Part shown: positions 32,432-42,337 of the stretch, one piece after another | Numbering within the stretch: the first letter of the stretch is position 1 | Layout: each line of letters begins with the position of its first letter | Assembly: GCA_024867545.1 (NCBI GenBank) | Contig: JANFNE010000013.1 | Coordinates: 620,001-684,000, forward strand | Reading direction: 5' to 3' | DNA: 64,000 nt | Source of the DNA: Phytopythium helicoides | Taxonomy: Eukaryota > Oomycota > Peronosporomycetes > Pythiales > Pythiaceae | Translations under genes and position numbers: made by a program | Notes under the pieces: generated by a model | Told to the model about the DNA's origin: nothing | Seen by the model: only the letters and a program-made list of their open reading frames with translations | The model's database searches: none

Positions 32432-34141
32432 CTACGAGCACCCGCGGCCGCCGGCGATCATGTAGCAGGACGTGGAAGGGAAGATGGACATGACGTTGGT
32501 GAGGATCGTCCACGTGAAGAGGAAGGCGAGCACCACGACCACGATCCACCCGATGAGCTTGCTCTTGCCTCCAGTGCGACGCAGCTCCTGGCACTCGGCT
32601 TTTTGGCGAGGCAGCAGCAGCACGAACACCAGGCCGAACACCTTGAAGGCGTAGGCGATCAGGTACGCGTACGTGACTTGCCAGCGAACGTACGTGCTGT
32701 CCACCTGCAAGTCGGAGGTGGCGATGTCGAAGTGCGAGTCAATGTTCTTGGTGATGACAGTCGCGAATGGAGAGGCCAGCGACGAGACGGCAACCACCAA
32801 GCCGTAGAAGGTGGCCTCGTTGCCCTCCTCCATGACTTCGATCATACAGAAAGTCGCGACGATGAAGCCAAAGTTGGACGGGATCTCGTCGAGAAGAGGG
32901 AACCCGAGCCAGAACCACTGGTTGCGCACGACGTCCCAGATCGTGAGGAAAGTTGGGATGACGTCAATCGCGATGACCGATATCTGGCAGATCACGACCA
33001 TGGACCGCCAGCTCCAGCCGAGACCGTACTTGGACACGAACGTGAGCGAAATCATGCTCATCACGTAACTCAGGATCTTGACAACACTGCTGGTGAGCGG
33101 TTCAACAGATGCCCAGACGCTGGCGATTGGGGACGCCGCCGTGACCGACACATACGAGCACATATTCATGAAGAACCGGAAAGCGAGGACTTGATAAACA
33201 ACCCTCATCTGGATCAGGTTGAACATGTTCTTGATCTCCTTGGTCATGGAGCGGGGCTCGACGTGCTCCTCCTCGATGAAGAACCACGCCGTGGCACCCG
33301 TGATGACAGACACGACAGCACAAATGGCGAAGATCGCGTTGACACCAATAGATCCCGAGTACGAGCCACCAAAGTCTTCCGAGTTGAGGCCAAATCCCAT
33401 CAGTAGTGCCGAAATGACTCCACCCCCATCACGAGCAACCCAGATAAGTGTCTGCAGCGTTCCGCGGACGTTCTCAGGCTCGCGCTGTGAGTACTCGACA
33501 ATCATGCCACCCACCGCCGTCGAGTTGAGCACAATGGCAATGTTGGCAATGACCATGAGGATAACCCACTTGGCACCACTTGCTGGTGCATCGTAGTTGA
33601 TCTGGTCCAGTTGCTCTTGAGTAAGTTCGTCTTCCGTCAGGTAGACCCAATCGTACTCGGCGTAGTAGGGTTCGCCGACGGGCATGCACGCCATCACGAT
33701 GCAGCACACAGCACAAATCACTTGGCCAATAACCATGTATGGGCGTCGGCGGTTGCCACGGATCGGACAGCAGTCAACGATGATGCCGAAGAAGAGCTTG
33801 AGCGTGTACGGGAGGGTGATCAGCACGTACGCGGACGCGGTGACATAACCCGACATGCGGAGATAGTTGTTCAGGAATGGATACACCATGCTGTACATGA
33901 CGCTATACATCATTCCGTTGCCGACGTACTGCATGAGCAAAGCAACGTAGCTCTTGCTCCAGACTACGGGCGCTGGTCCGGGCCGCAGAGCTCCATTCTC
34001 AAGCTGAACATCTGGGTTGGGAGACTTGGCTTGGACGTAGATATCAGCAGCGTCTGGGGTCTTGGAAACGCCACTCTTGTCCTTCGAGAGACTGGTGAGC
34101 GACGTACGCTCCAGGATATCGACTGGGCTGTTGCGCACCAT
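32432..34141 (-). CDS. BT1/folate-biopterin transporter family protein, copy 2
   Basis: 569 residues from ATG 34141. Collinear with copy 1: divergent N-terminus, then PAPVVWSKSYVALLMQYVGN, GNRRRPYMVIGQ in place of GYRRRPYMVIGQ, and strongly conserved stretches such as MTKEIKNMFNLIQMRVVYQV. The genes are in the same orientation 527 bp apart, a tandem duplication. Differences are concentrated in the N-terminal tail and the loop after the Pro-Tyr-Tyr motif (EPYYAEYDWVYLTEDELTQE), which may reflect different regulation or substrate. Confidence 0.85.
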   Translation of the reverse strand: MVRNSPVDILERTSLTSLSKDKSGVSKTPDAADIYVQAKSPNPDVQLENGALRPGPAPVVWSKSYVALLMQYVGNGMMYSVMYSMVYPFLNNYLRMSGYVTASAYVLITLPYTLKLFFGIIVDCCPIRGNRRRPYMVIGQVICAVCCIVMACMPVGEPYYAEYDWVYLTEDELTQEQLDQINYDAPASGAKWVILMVIANIAIVLNSTAVGGMIVEYSQREPENVRGTLQTLIWVARDGGGVISALLMGFGLNSEDFGGSYSGSIGVNAIFAICAVVSVITGATAWFFIEEEHVEPRSMTKEIKNMFNLIQMRVVYQVLAFRFFMNMCSYVSVTAASPIASVWASVEPLTSSVVKILSYVMSMISLTFVSKYGLGWSWRSMVVICQISVIAIDVIPTFLTIWDVVRNQWFWLGFPLLDEIPSNFGFIVATFCMIEVMEEGNEATFYGLVVAVSSLASPFATVITKNIDSHFDIATSDLQVDSTYVRWQVTYAYLIAYAFKVFGLVFVLLLPRQKAECQELRRTGGKSKLIGWIVVVVLAFLFTWTILTNVMSIFPSTSCYMIAGGRGCS

Positions 34142-34775
34142 GGCGACAATGGGAAAGTGAGCAACGCCGACTCAGTGACAGGGAGTTGTTGATTCAGACC
34201 CATGGCCAGCGACCACCAGTGGTGCTCCGGTAGTTTGCTCCCAGAACAAGTTACTGGCTGATAGAAGGCTTCAACATATTCTGAACAGCAGAACACCAAG
34301 ACGAAATCAATGCACTCGAGCGAAAGCAGATGCACGGCGTCTGATGACGGCCACAAATCGCGAAAATGGCGATGTCGTTGCACCAGCAAAGAAAGTTTTA
34401 GTCAGTTTGGCACAGCACCATGCGCCGGCGTGTGGATCTCGCCAATGGATGGAGTCATCCTTGTTGAAGCTGCAGTCCAATTGGCGGGACTGCAGGCTGC
34501 ATAAGCGGCACTGCAATCGGGTGAAGCGCGTTCGTGTGCAAGTGGGATGTGTCTTTCAGTACTTCTTCGCATCATGTTGCAATTTCAACGTCTTTCAACA
34601 ATTCTTCGCCACTAGCTAACTGCTCGTGGAGATCTATAACACGCTACATGAATCCCTAGCGGTTGCATCTAGCTTTGTTGTCGTCCAGCGATCAATGTCC
34701 TGCAATTGAGCAAACTCTAACCCACAGCCACAATCACGCCAACCAACTTCAGCATTATCAACATGCCATTTCTTC
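34142..34775. other. Intergenic region
   Basis: About 0.6 kb, 5' flank of BT1 copy 2 and 3' flank of the RRM gene. Nothing recognised. Confidence 0.4.
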
Positions 34776-35612
34776 TCACCGCACACGACTCATTCCTCCA
34801 AAGCTCTTGTCATCCTGCGGTCCTCTACCTCTATCCCCACCTGGTCTGCTTCCTCTCTGCGGTGGAGCTGCGTTGGGCTCGAGACGTCCCCTCCACCCCG
34901 TTGAGCTCGGTGCCGGAGCGGCCAGGTCGGCGTCTCCATTCTGCGCCGCCAACTGCCTCTCCCGCTCCTCTGTCTCGCGCTGCTGTTGCCGCTTCTTCTT
35001 GATCTCTTCAAAGAGCTTCATCTGCTTCTTCTCCATCTTGTGCACCTTCTTGGCCTCCTTCTTGAGCTTCTTCTCCTCCTTCCTGCGGCGTTTCTTGTCC
35101 TTCTTGGACTCCTCGGGCGCCGCGAACACGTTCTGTCCCTTGGAAATGTCAAACTCGCTCGCGAGCTCCTTGCCCTCGTACGCGTGTCCTGGCAGCCCCC
35201 TCTGTCTGTGCTCCCTGTCCTCCTCCTCCTCGTCCGAGTCCTGGTCCTCTCGGTCCTGCAGCTCCTTGGGCAGCTTGTACTTGAGCACGTGGTCCACGCG
35301 CACCACTCGGTCGAGCAGCTTGGCCCCGTTGAAGTTGTCGACGGCCAGGATGGTGCTGCGCTGGTCCTCGAACTTGAGGAACGCAAAGCCCTTGGACTTG
35401 CCCGTCTTGGCGTCGCGCACCAGGTTCACGTCCTCGATCTCTCCAAACTGGCTGAACACGCAGAGCACGTCGCCCTCCGTGAGCTCGAACGGCAGCCCGC
35501 CAGCGTAGATCCAGGCCGAGTCACGGTACTTCTGGTGCCACGAGGCCTCCAGCGGCACGCCAAGCGCCAGCTCGCGCTCGTTGATGCGCTGGATCTCGGC
35601 CACCACGTTCAT
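34776..35612 (-). CDS. RBMX2: RRM protein of the RES complex, RBMX2/Ist3 (Snu17) homologue
   Basis: 278 residues from ATG 35612. The N-terminus MNVVAEIQRINEREL and the following SWHQKYRDSAWIYAGGLP are diagnostic of the RBMX2/Ist3 family. The RRM spans residues ~34-110, with RNP2 (IYAGGL) and RNP1 (KGFAFLKF) and the signature DQRSTILAVDNFNG. The rest is highly charged, with a Lys-rich coiled coil (~165-215) and an Arg/Gly tail. In yeast and human this protein joins Bud13 and Pml1 in the RES complex, part of the activated spliceosome. No intron is seen. Length is close to the human protein without its long RS tail. Confidence 0.92.
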   Translation of the reverse strand: MNVVAEIQRINERELALGVPLEASWHQKYRDSAWIYAGGLPFELTEGDVLCVFSQFGEIEDVNLVRDAKTGKSKGFAFLKFEDQRSTILAVDNFNGAKLLDRVVRVDHVLKYKLPKELQDREDQDSDEEEEDREHRQRGLPGHAYEGKELASEFDISKGQNVFAAPEESKKDKKRRRKEEKKLKKEAKKVHKMEKKQMKLFEEIKKKRQQQRETEERERQLAAQNGDADLAAPAPSSTGWRGRLEPNAAPPQRGSRPGGDRGRGPQDDKSFGGMSRVR

Positions 35613-36086
35613 GCTTCGGGGGTTTCCAGGCGATTGAGGCGCCGTTTAGGGGCAGGAAAGGCCTCAAATATAGAGGAATACGGCCATTGGACGAAAAGGT
35701 TTTGTGACAGTGTCGAAATCTGGGAGTCGGCGGCACGTGATCCATCACGACTCGGAATGTCCATTTTCCAGTCGCGGCACCACTGAGGAGCCCACTCTTC
35801 AGTCACTTGGGGCGTGCCGAGGCACCAATCGCCCGCCTACACTTTCGCTCGCGCACGTGTCGCCAACCAATGGCGTTCCGCCCGCTCTCAGCCTCGAGTG
35901 CCGGCGGTTGCGTCGACCAAAGATGCCAGAGAAGTGTAGGTTTGACTGCGGTCAACATGGTGCCCACCACATCGAGAGTCAGCTTTTCTGTCCTTGAGAA
36001 ACCTCGCGTGTGAGGGAACTGTGCGTGCAAGGCTCCTGCGACGGGATGCAAACGCGTGCCATTTACCTTACAACACTTCGAAGACA
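35613..36086. other. Intergenic region
   Basis: 5' flank of the RRM gene and 3' flank of family member 5. No gene recognised. Confidence 0.4.
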
Positions 36087-38312
36087 CTACCAAAGCACAT
36101 GGGCGTACGCTTCTCGATGCACACACTCAGCGGCGAACTCGAAAATGAGCGATAAAACATTCGAATCCATCGCTAAGCTCGCGGAAGCCGCGGATTCCTT
36201 CTTCAACCGCTTCGAGCCTCGTTCAGCACATGAGCCAACGACGCTGATGAAAGCTAGCTGGCATGAAATTGGAAGCCGCTCCCGAGCAACAGCAAGTGGC
36301 TCGCCGTGACGCCTGGTCACGTCGCGTGAGACGCGATCATACGCCTGGCCTGACATGTTGACCGACGCGAACTCCACCTTTCGATTCTTGGCGAGCATTT
36401 GCCCGATACGCACAACTTCAGAAACTTCATGTACAACATTCGAGAAACACGTCGATGGTGTCAGTCGACTTAGATGCTGTGTCATCCAAGATTTCACGTC
36501 GCTCAACTCGTCCGTGATCGCGCTCACACTTTGGAAATCACCCTCGAGCTCCTTGAGGTTGACTTGATGGTGTTGACAAGCCGCGATAAGTTTATTGGCG
36601 TCAACTGAGACCCCTTTAATGCACAGAGACTCGAGATTGAGGCAACTTGCGAAGAGTAGTGACATGTCGACTTCCATACCGGGTGAGTCGAGCGAAAGCC
36701 GAGTCAGCAAAGACCCAATGAGAGTCAGCAATCCACACAGCCCCTCAGAAGCTTCCTCCCCTCTCATAAAACTGATGCGAAGGCTAGTTACACCACAAGG
36801 CGAGGCTACGCCATCTAAGTTGTCTCGGTCTTCGATAACAACTTGGTCTCGAGGAACGAGACAGACACCGTAACCGGGAACAACAGCGTTCACGACTAGC
36901 GGATCTGCATCTGACTCGCTATCCTCCTCCAATATTTGAACCCCAGACACGTTAGTTGGGAGAATCCATGGAGTAGAGCTGTTGACACCTTCAATTCGGT
37001 CGTCATCACCAAGAGATTCGAATCGAAGTGTAGTTCCTTTCTTGATGGTCCCTCGTAGTTGCTCTCCATGTACCTCAGCCTTTTTCCCTCTTGAGTCAGC
37101 CAGATCCTGGTCCCGTTTGAATCCTCGGCGTCGAAAAACGTAGCTAGCTGCATCATTGGCCGTGAACACTGGTGCTATTGCATCCACATTTGCTTGCGAT
37201 AGACCCACATTGCAGAGCCAAACATTGGTGATAGTTGAATAAAGTCGCGCATGCTTGAAAAAAAAGGCATACACGATGTACTCCCATGTCTTATTGGAGA
37301 AAGCGGTGGCGTCTTCTTCTTCATCCCCACATAAGAGAAGCTGAACCGAGCGAATCCGTCGTGTTTCAGCTAGCGCGGTGCTCAGACGCCCCAAGGTTGA
37401 TGGCGCGTCGAGTGGGCATGTGAATTGGACGTTATCTATTACAGCCAGGGTGCTCGGAGAGATGTTGCTGGCACAGAGGACACGCTCGAACGCTCGTCCA
37501 CACCACACTACATTGTCTGGAGGAAACACATCATCGAATTCCGTGTACAGATGGAGGCTCGAAATGACGAGATCGTTCCCGCTCGTCAATAGATCTTCGT
37601 AGATCTCGACATACGATGGATTCAGACCAGCAAACTTGATTTCCACGTTCAGCCCCTCAATTCCAAGCATCAAGTTGAGAGATTCCACATCTGGGCTAGA
37701 CGCTGGGACGGGAAAACGCCATGCCCCCGCGCGAGACCTTACACCGAGCAATATCTGGAGCGCTTGTGCAAAGTTAGTGGCGAGGGTAGAATGGTCGAGG
37801 ATCCAAACTTCAAGAGGCACGACAACTGGGTCTGGCCACTCCGTCCGACGGGGCGACAGACTCACAACTTTCTGCATCGCCACCAGCATTTGTGTGTCCA
37901 GCAGATGCTCGTCGCACTTGATGAGCTGCTCGAAAACACTAAGAGTACGCATCCACTCTGCATTCCTCGAGTTCCCCGAATCCAGCAGCAAAATGAACGG
38001 CACCCGCTCTCCTCCAACGCAGAATCTCGGCATCAAATCTATGCTCTCATACAGTCCACAGTGCTTGGTAAGCGCGTATTCGAACGCCCTGCGGTCCGCT
38101 CGCTCCACCAAAGACAACAACAGCAGCGCGTCTCGCACTTTTGCTGGCGGAAATCCCGAGCGCACGGCCGCCAGTTCGAGCTGTAGACCGACGCGAGCGC
38201 CTCCCCTCGTGCCAAACTCGTCGCGGAGCTCGTACAGGCTTAGCCGACCGCGCACAGGCGCGAGCAACGGGCGCAGGAAGTCCCAGCGACGCCGGAGCTG
38301 AGCGGCGTCCAT
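36087..38312 (-). CDS. Member 5 of the clustered ~720-aa family (intact)
   Basis: 741 residues from ATG 38312 (MDAAQLRRRWDFLRPLLAPV). The frame stays open ~350 codons further upstream, but that part runs antisense through the NYN gene and is a shadow; 38312 aligns with the other family starts. Landmarks: KVRDALLLLSLVERAD (~residues 55-70), YAFFFKHARLYSTI (~355), VSGVQILE ... VVPGYGVCLV (~455-490), LESLCIKGVSVDANKLI (~570), MLAKNRKVEFASV (~660), LPISCQLAFISVVGS (~695) and VLSLIFEFAAECVHREAY. Divergent from the NYN gene at 38376, with 63 bp between the two ATGs. Confidence 0.75.
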   Translation of the reverse strand: MDAAQLRRRWDFLRPLLAPVRGRLSLYELRDEFGTRGGARVGLQLELAAVRSGFPPAKVRDALLLLSLVERADRRAFEYALTKHCGLYESIDLMPRFCVGGERVPFILLLDSGNSRNAEWMRTLSVFEQLIKCDEHLLDTQMLVAMQKVVSLSPRRTEWPDPVVVPLEVWILDHSTLATNFAQALQILLGVRSRAGAWRFPVPASSPDVESLNLMLGIEGLNVEIKFAGLNPSYVEIYEDLLTSGNDLVISSLHLYTEFDDVFPPDNVVWCGRAFERVLCASNISPSTLAVIDNVQFTCPLDAPSTLGRLSTALAETRRIRSVQLLLCGDEEEDATAFSNKTWEYIVYAFFFKHARLYSTITNVWLCNVGLSQANVDAIAPVFTANDAASYVFRRRGFKRDQDLADSRGKKAEVHGEQLRGTIKKGTTLRFESLGDDDRIEGVNSSTPWILPTNVSGVQILEEDSESDADPLVVNAVVPGYGVCLVPRDQVVIEDRDNLDGVASPCGVTSLRISFMRGEEASEGLCGLLTLIGSLLTRLSLDSPGMEVDMSLLFASCLNLESLCIKGVSVDANKLIAACQHHQVNLKELEGDFQSVSAITDELSDVKSWMTQHLSRLTPSTCFSNVVHEVSEVVRIGQMLAKNRKVEFASVNMSGQAYDRVSRDVTRRHGEPLAVARERLPISCQLAFISVVGSCAERGSKRLKKESAASASLAMDSNVLSLIFEFAAECVHREAYAHVLW

Positions 38313-38375
38313 GCCGGCAGCCCGAAATGGCGGGAAACTCGTTTTTGGAATTACATTTTTGGCGAGCGCTGCGGG
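38313..38375. promoter_or_regulatory. 63-bp divergent intergenic region
   Basis: All sequence between the ATGs of family member 5 (minus) and the first NYN gene (plus). It includes TTTTTGGAATTACATTTTT. Core promoters of both genes must overlap here or lie inside the opposite gene. No classic TATA box is obvious. Confidence 0.4.
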
Positions 38376-40199
38376 ATGAAGGCGGCGGCGGCGGGCGAGC
38401 TGTGCAGCGAGTGCGGCGGGCTGTTCGCGTCGCAGGAGGCGCTGGCGAGGCACCTGCTGGACCACAACCGGCTGCGAGCGCTGGACGGCGGCGTGCCGGT
38501 CGCGGTGCCCGTGGCGACGCCGGTCGCTGCTTCTTCCTCGGCTTTTCCTGCAGCGCAAGGCCGCCCGCCGGCTGTCGCGACCAAGCCGACGCTGCAGAGC
38601 GGAGTGGTGCAGTACTACAATCCTGAGGGAGAATTCGGGTTCATCAAGCGCTCGGGGAGGTCCGGGGCCGTGCACTTCCACCTGTCGGTGTGCGACGTGC
38701 AAACGCCTGCAGTTGTCGCGGGTGAGGCGGTGCAGTTTGCGGAAAAGTTGGGGAAGAAGGGTGCCAAGGCGACGTATGTCGCTCGCAAAGCTCCAGGGAG
38801 TGGGAAACAGCATTGGAAGGGTGCGTCGCCCCGCACGCCGACCCAGAAGAGCCCGACGCGGGACCTGGAGGAGGTTCTGCGAGCTAAAGAGAAGGCGCTT
38901 GCTGAGCTGCCGAAGGTTTTTGCAGGAGGCGACTACCCGCGGTTCGTGTACGTGGACCTGGACAACATTTGGTTCAGTTTTGCCAAGGCGGAGCACATTT
39001 TGAGCCACTTCCCATGTGTCGAATCTACTCGCGAGCTGCTTTTCGACTTGGAAAGTTTCACGCGCCGCCTTGGAACGGGAGGTCCAAGTAGCAGTGTTGA
39101 TCGCTTGGTAGCGTTTTATTTCAACACTCCTGAGGGGATAGCCCGCGCGCTCCGAAGGTTCGGTCACGGTGATGCTGTGTGGGATGTGCGGAAGCAGGAA
39201 ACAACTAGCGATACATCGATGCAGCTCGAACTCTTCAAGGAAAAGCGTCCATGCGGATCGCATCCGAAGACGCTTGTACTTGTGACTGGAGATGGCAATA
39301 TTGCACCGAACGGAATGGGGTTCAGAGATATCGTTGACCAGTATTTGCGTGATGGATGGTACGTCGAGGTGCACGCTTGGCTGTCGACGACAGCTCAGAG
39401 TTACATCGAATTCCAGCGCCAGTACCCGTCACAGGTGGTGATTCGTCCGTTTGATGACGAACATGTTGAAGAGCTTGTACGAGTTCGCGATCATGCTGCC
39501 AAGTCAACCTCCGTGACAAGTGAGGATGATGAAGATAAGTCAGAGTCTCAACTCTTGGATCACACGACAATTTCATCTGACAACGATGATGACGAAGTTG
39601 AATATAAGGCTGATCTGTGTGACGAGATGATAAGTAGGACGACAAGTGAAGACGGATCCGATTTCCAAATAGCAGCTTCACCGGCAACTAGTGAGAGCGA
39701 AGGAAAATCAATTGCTTCAATCGAATCGGACGCGGTTGAGCAGGAAAGGTTCGACAACCTCACCTTTAACGAAACTCCAGAGCAGGCCATCTCGTATGAT
39801 ATGGCTTCATCGACATCATTAGAGGGTGAAGACAAGCAGCTACTGCCAGAGTCTCCTCCATACCAATCTCAATCCGAGCGCGTTGTTGCTCTTGCTCGTG
39901 CAATGAGCGCGATGACGAGCGGCAGCGAAGTTGCCATAGATCTTCCTCATGAGCCACAGATGTCAGATGCTGAAAAGATCCTTCGAGCGAATCTTTTCGA
40001 GACGATTGCTCACCTACTTGACATTGGCATGGATGCCGACGCTTATGTTCCAAGCGCTCTCGCGATCCTTGGAATCACACGACCAAATGAAGCCATGGCA
40101 CTTCAACAAGCCGACATGAGCACTCATCGAACTGAACTGCGCGCTTCGCTCCAACACGAACTCGACTATTTGCGCCTCGACGATACAAGTGACCCCTAA
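38376..40199 (+). CDS. C2H2 zinc finger - cold-shock domain - NYN nuclease protein, copy 1
   Basis: 607 residues, ATG 38376. A C2H2 finger (C10, C13, H26, H30) is followed by a cold-shock-like domain (~74-137: YYNPEGEFGFIKRSG, AVHFHLSV) and a NYN/PIN-like domain (~188-366). The last carries the acidic residues typical of the fold: VYVDLDNIW, then TSDTSMQLELF, then LVTGDGNI, and the closing VEVHAWLSTTAQSYIEF. The acidic ~380-540 region is low complexity. A conserved C-terminal block (~545-595) ends in YVPSALAILGITRPNEA. NYN domains are Mg-dependent ribonucleases; with a cold-shock domain, a single-stranded RNA substrate is likely. The substrate is unknown. Confidence 0.75.
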   Translation: MKAAAAGELCSECGGLFASQEALARHLLDHNRLRALDGGVPVAVPVATPVAASSSAFPAAQGRPPAVATKPTLQSGVVQYYNPEGEFGFIKRSGRSGAVHFHLSVCDVQTPAVVAGEAVQFAEKLGKKGAKATYVARKAPGSGKQHWKGASPRTPTQKSPTRDLEEVLRAKEKALAELPKVFAGGDYPRFVYVDLDNIWFSFAKAEHILSHFPCVESTRELLFDLESFTRRLGTGGPSSSVDRLVAFYFNTPEGIARALRRFGHGDAVWDVRKQETTSDTSMQLELFKEKRPCGSHPKTLVLVTGDGNIAPNGMGFRDIVDQYLRDGWYVEVHAWLSTTAQSYIEFQRQYPSQVVIRPFDDEHVEELVRVRDHAAKSTSVTSEDDEDKSESQLLDHTTISSDNDDDEVEYKADLCDEMISRTTSEDGSDFQIAASPATSESEGKSIASIESDAVEQERFDNLTFNETPEQAISYDMASSTSLEGEDKQLLPESPPYQSQSERVVALARAMSAMTSGSEVAIDLPHEPQMSDAEKILRANLFETIAHLLDIGMDADAYVPSALAILGITRPNEAMALQQADMSTHRTELRASLQHELDYLRLDDTSDP

Positions 40200-40532
40200 G
40201 CACCATGGAGAGCGCGTGAATGGCTCGAGAAGCGATTCGAGGTGACATCAGGAGGGGCAGTTGTATTGTAGGCGTAGCCAAATGCAGAGTCGGTACTAGA
40301 TTCACTTTACGCTTGAAGCATTTCGACAGTCGAAGATCAAAACCGTCGGCCCTGGACGCCGCCAGATTGATGCGCATCGATCATCAGCAGGTCGCGCCAC
40401 CCACCCTGGCGGCCAGGAGGTCCCGCGGTGAGGTCCATGGCCGCCCAGGAGCAGAAGAACCAGCATCCCACTCCCTCGTAATTTACGAAAACACCAAGAA
40501 GACCACCGAGGAACATGCTCCCGACACCGGGG
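40200..40532. other. Spacer between the tandem NYN genes
   Basis: About 0.33 kb, promoter region of copy 2. An in-frame ATG lies at 40515, six codons before the one that aligns with copy 1. No separate gene. Confidence 0.4.
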
Positions 40533-42197
40533 ATGAAGGCGACGGCCACAGGCGGCGCGCTGTGCAGCGAGTGCGGCGGGAGTTTCCCGTCGCAGGTGGT
40601 GTTGGCACAGCACCTACTGGACCACAACCGGCTGCGAGCGCTGGACGGGGGCGTGCCGATTGCGGTGGCAGTGCCCACGCCTTCGCCTATGGAACACCCG
40701 ACCGCGAGTCCCCCCGCTGCTCCTGTCGAGGGCCCTCGCCCGCCGCCTGTTTCGACGCCTCCGCCGCTACAGAACGGACTCGTTATGCACTACAACGTAG
40801 AGGGGGACTTTGGGTTCATCACGAGGGGGGACGGCTCGGAAGATGTCTTCTTCCACTTGCAAGCGTGCGACGTACAGACACCGGCGATCTCCGTGGGGGA
40901 GATTGTGCAGTTTGAAGACGTATTGGGGCCAAAAGGATGGAGAGCGATTCGTGTCGTACGTAAAAACCCGGGAGTTTTCAATCAAGAGAGACCGGGCGAG
41001 TCGCCCCGCACACCGACGCGGAAACCCTCACCTCGGGATGAGGCTGGGATACTGCGGGCCAAACAGAAGGCTCTCGCGAAGCTTCCTCAAGTTTATCAAG
41101 GTGGAAGGTATCCGCGGTTCGTGTACGTCGATTTGGACAACATCTGGACGAGCTTCATGAAAGCAAAACACATCTTGGACTACTTCCCTGGTGCTGAATC
41201 CACCCGCGATCTCCTCTTCAACCTCGGTGGTCTGACTCGCCGTCTCGCCACAGGAGGTCCAAATAGCAGCGTTGCTCAACTTGTGGCTTTCTACTTCAAG
41301 ACTTCCGAGTCGATTGCCAGAGCTCTCAGAAAGGTTAGCCACGGTGGAGTGCCGTGGGATGTGCGGAAGCAGGAAACTACTAGCGACACATCGATGCAGC
41401 TCGAACTTTTCAACGAGGTGCGAAATTGTGAAGCATATCCAAAGACTCTCGTGCTGGTAACAGGCGACGGCAATATCACATCGGACGGAAAGAGCTTCCG
41501 AAACATAGTCGATCGCTACCTTCAACATGGGTGGTACGTTGAGGTGCACGCGTGGTTGTCGACGACAGCTCAGAGCTACATCGAGTTCCAGCGCCAGTAC
41601 CCGTCACAGGTGGTGATTCGTCCGTTTGATGACGAACATGTTGAAGAGCTTGTGCAGGCTCGAGATCACGTTGCGAAGAAGGAAGTTGCAGTGAATAATG
41701 ACGAAGTCGATGACTATACTGAGTCGAAACCACAGAAGTCGAATTCAACAAATGTGGGCAAAGACCAAGATCAAGCAGACCCACAATATAGCCCTCACAC
41801 GTCTGCATTCGTCAACGCTCCAGCATCGTCCGAAAACGAAATAAAGCTACCACAGCAGCTATCTCAGTCTGAGCGGGTGATTGCACTTGCTCGCGCGATG
41901 AGTGATGTGGTACATGACAGTAATACTCCAACTGGCATCCAGGAAGAGCCAATGCAATCTGAGGTTTCAGAAAGATTCCTCCGAGAACGCCTCCTTGAGA
42001 CCGTAGCTCGTCTTCTCGACGTTGCGAGCGATAGCGCTACTTACATTCCAAGTGCTCTCGCGGTCCTCGGGATCACTCGTCCATATGAGGCATTACGGCT
42101 TCAAGAAGCGGAATCGACCAGCCAACGTGCTCTGCTGCGCTCGTCATTGCAACGTGAGCTCGACTGTATGCGAGCTGGTAGCGATAGCAGCAAATAG
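40533..42197 (+). CDS. C2H2 zinc finger - cold-shock domain - NYN nuclease protein, copy 2
   Basis: 554 residues from ATG 40533, which aligns with the start of copy 1 (an in-frame ATG at 40515 would add six residues). Same order of domains: CSECGGSFPSQ ... HLLDHNRLRALDGG, cold-shock-like YNVEGDFGFITRGDG, and a NYN domain with VYVDLDNIW, TSDTSMQLELF and LVTGDGNI. The stretch VEVHAWLSTTAQSYIEF and the ~40 residues after it are almost identical to copy 1, also at the DNA level. The acidic linker is shorter and unrelated. The C-terminal block YIPSALAVLGITRPYEA is retained, so it is probably functional. Confidence 0.75.
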   Translation: MKATATGGALCSECGGSFPSQVVLAQHLLDHNRLRALDGGVPIAVAVPTPSPMEHPTASPPAAPVEGPRPPPVSTPPPLQNGLVMHYNVEGDFGFITRGDGSEDVFFHLQACDVQTPAISVGEIVQFEDVLGPKGWRAIRVVRKNPGVFNQERPGESPRTPTRKPSPRDEAGILRAKQKALAKLPQVYQGGRYPRFVYVDLDNIWTSFMKAKHILDYFPGAESTRDLLFNLGGLTRRLATGGPNSSVAQLVAFYFKTSESIARALRKVSHGGVPWDVRKQETTSDTSMQLELFNEVRNCEAYPKTLVLVTGDGNITSDGKSFRNIVDRYLQHGWYVEVHAWLSTTAQSYIEFQRQYPSQVVIRPFDDEHVEELVQARDHVAKKEVAVNNDEVDDYTESKPQKSNSTNVGKDQDQADPQYSPHTSAFVNAPASSENEIKLPQQLSQSERVIALARAMSDVVHDSNTPTGIQEEPMQSEVSERFLRERLLETVARLLDVASDSATYIPSALAVLGITRPYEALRLQEAESTSQRALLRSSLQRELDCMRAGSDSSK

Positions 42198-42337
42198 TAG
42201 TAGCAGTGATGGAATCCATGAATTGAGTGCATCACGAAATCGATAATGTCAATTGATTTTATCGACTGCATGAAGACACTAACCAAATACAGATAGCTAC
42301 TGGTGCGGCTGACAACCAGAGCTTCAGACATAGATAC

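Noticed and set aside
32279..33406. Plus-strand 375-codon frame, rich in Asp/His/Arg
   Set aside because: Mirrors the coding frame of BT1 copy 2 on the other strand.
36087..39374. A 1095-codon minus-strand frame suggesting a longer family protein
   Set aside because: The first ~350 codons run antisense through the NYN gene and contain no family blocks; the ATG at 38312 aligns with the other family starts.
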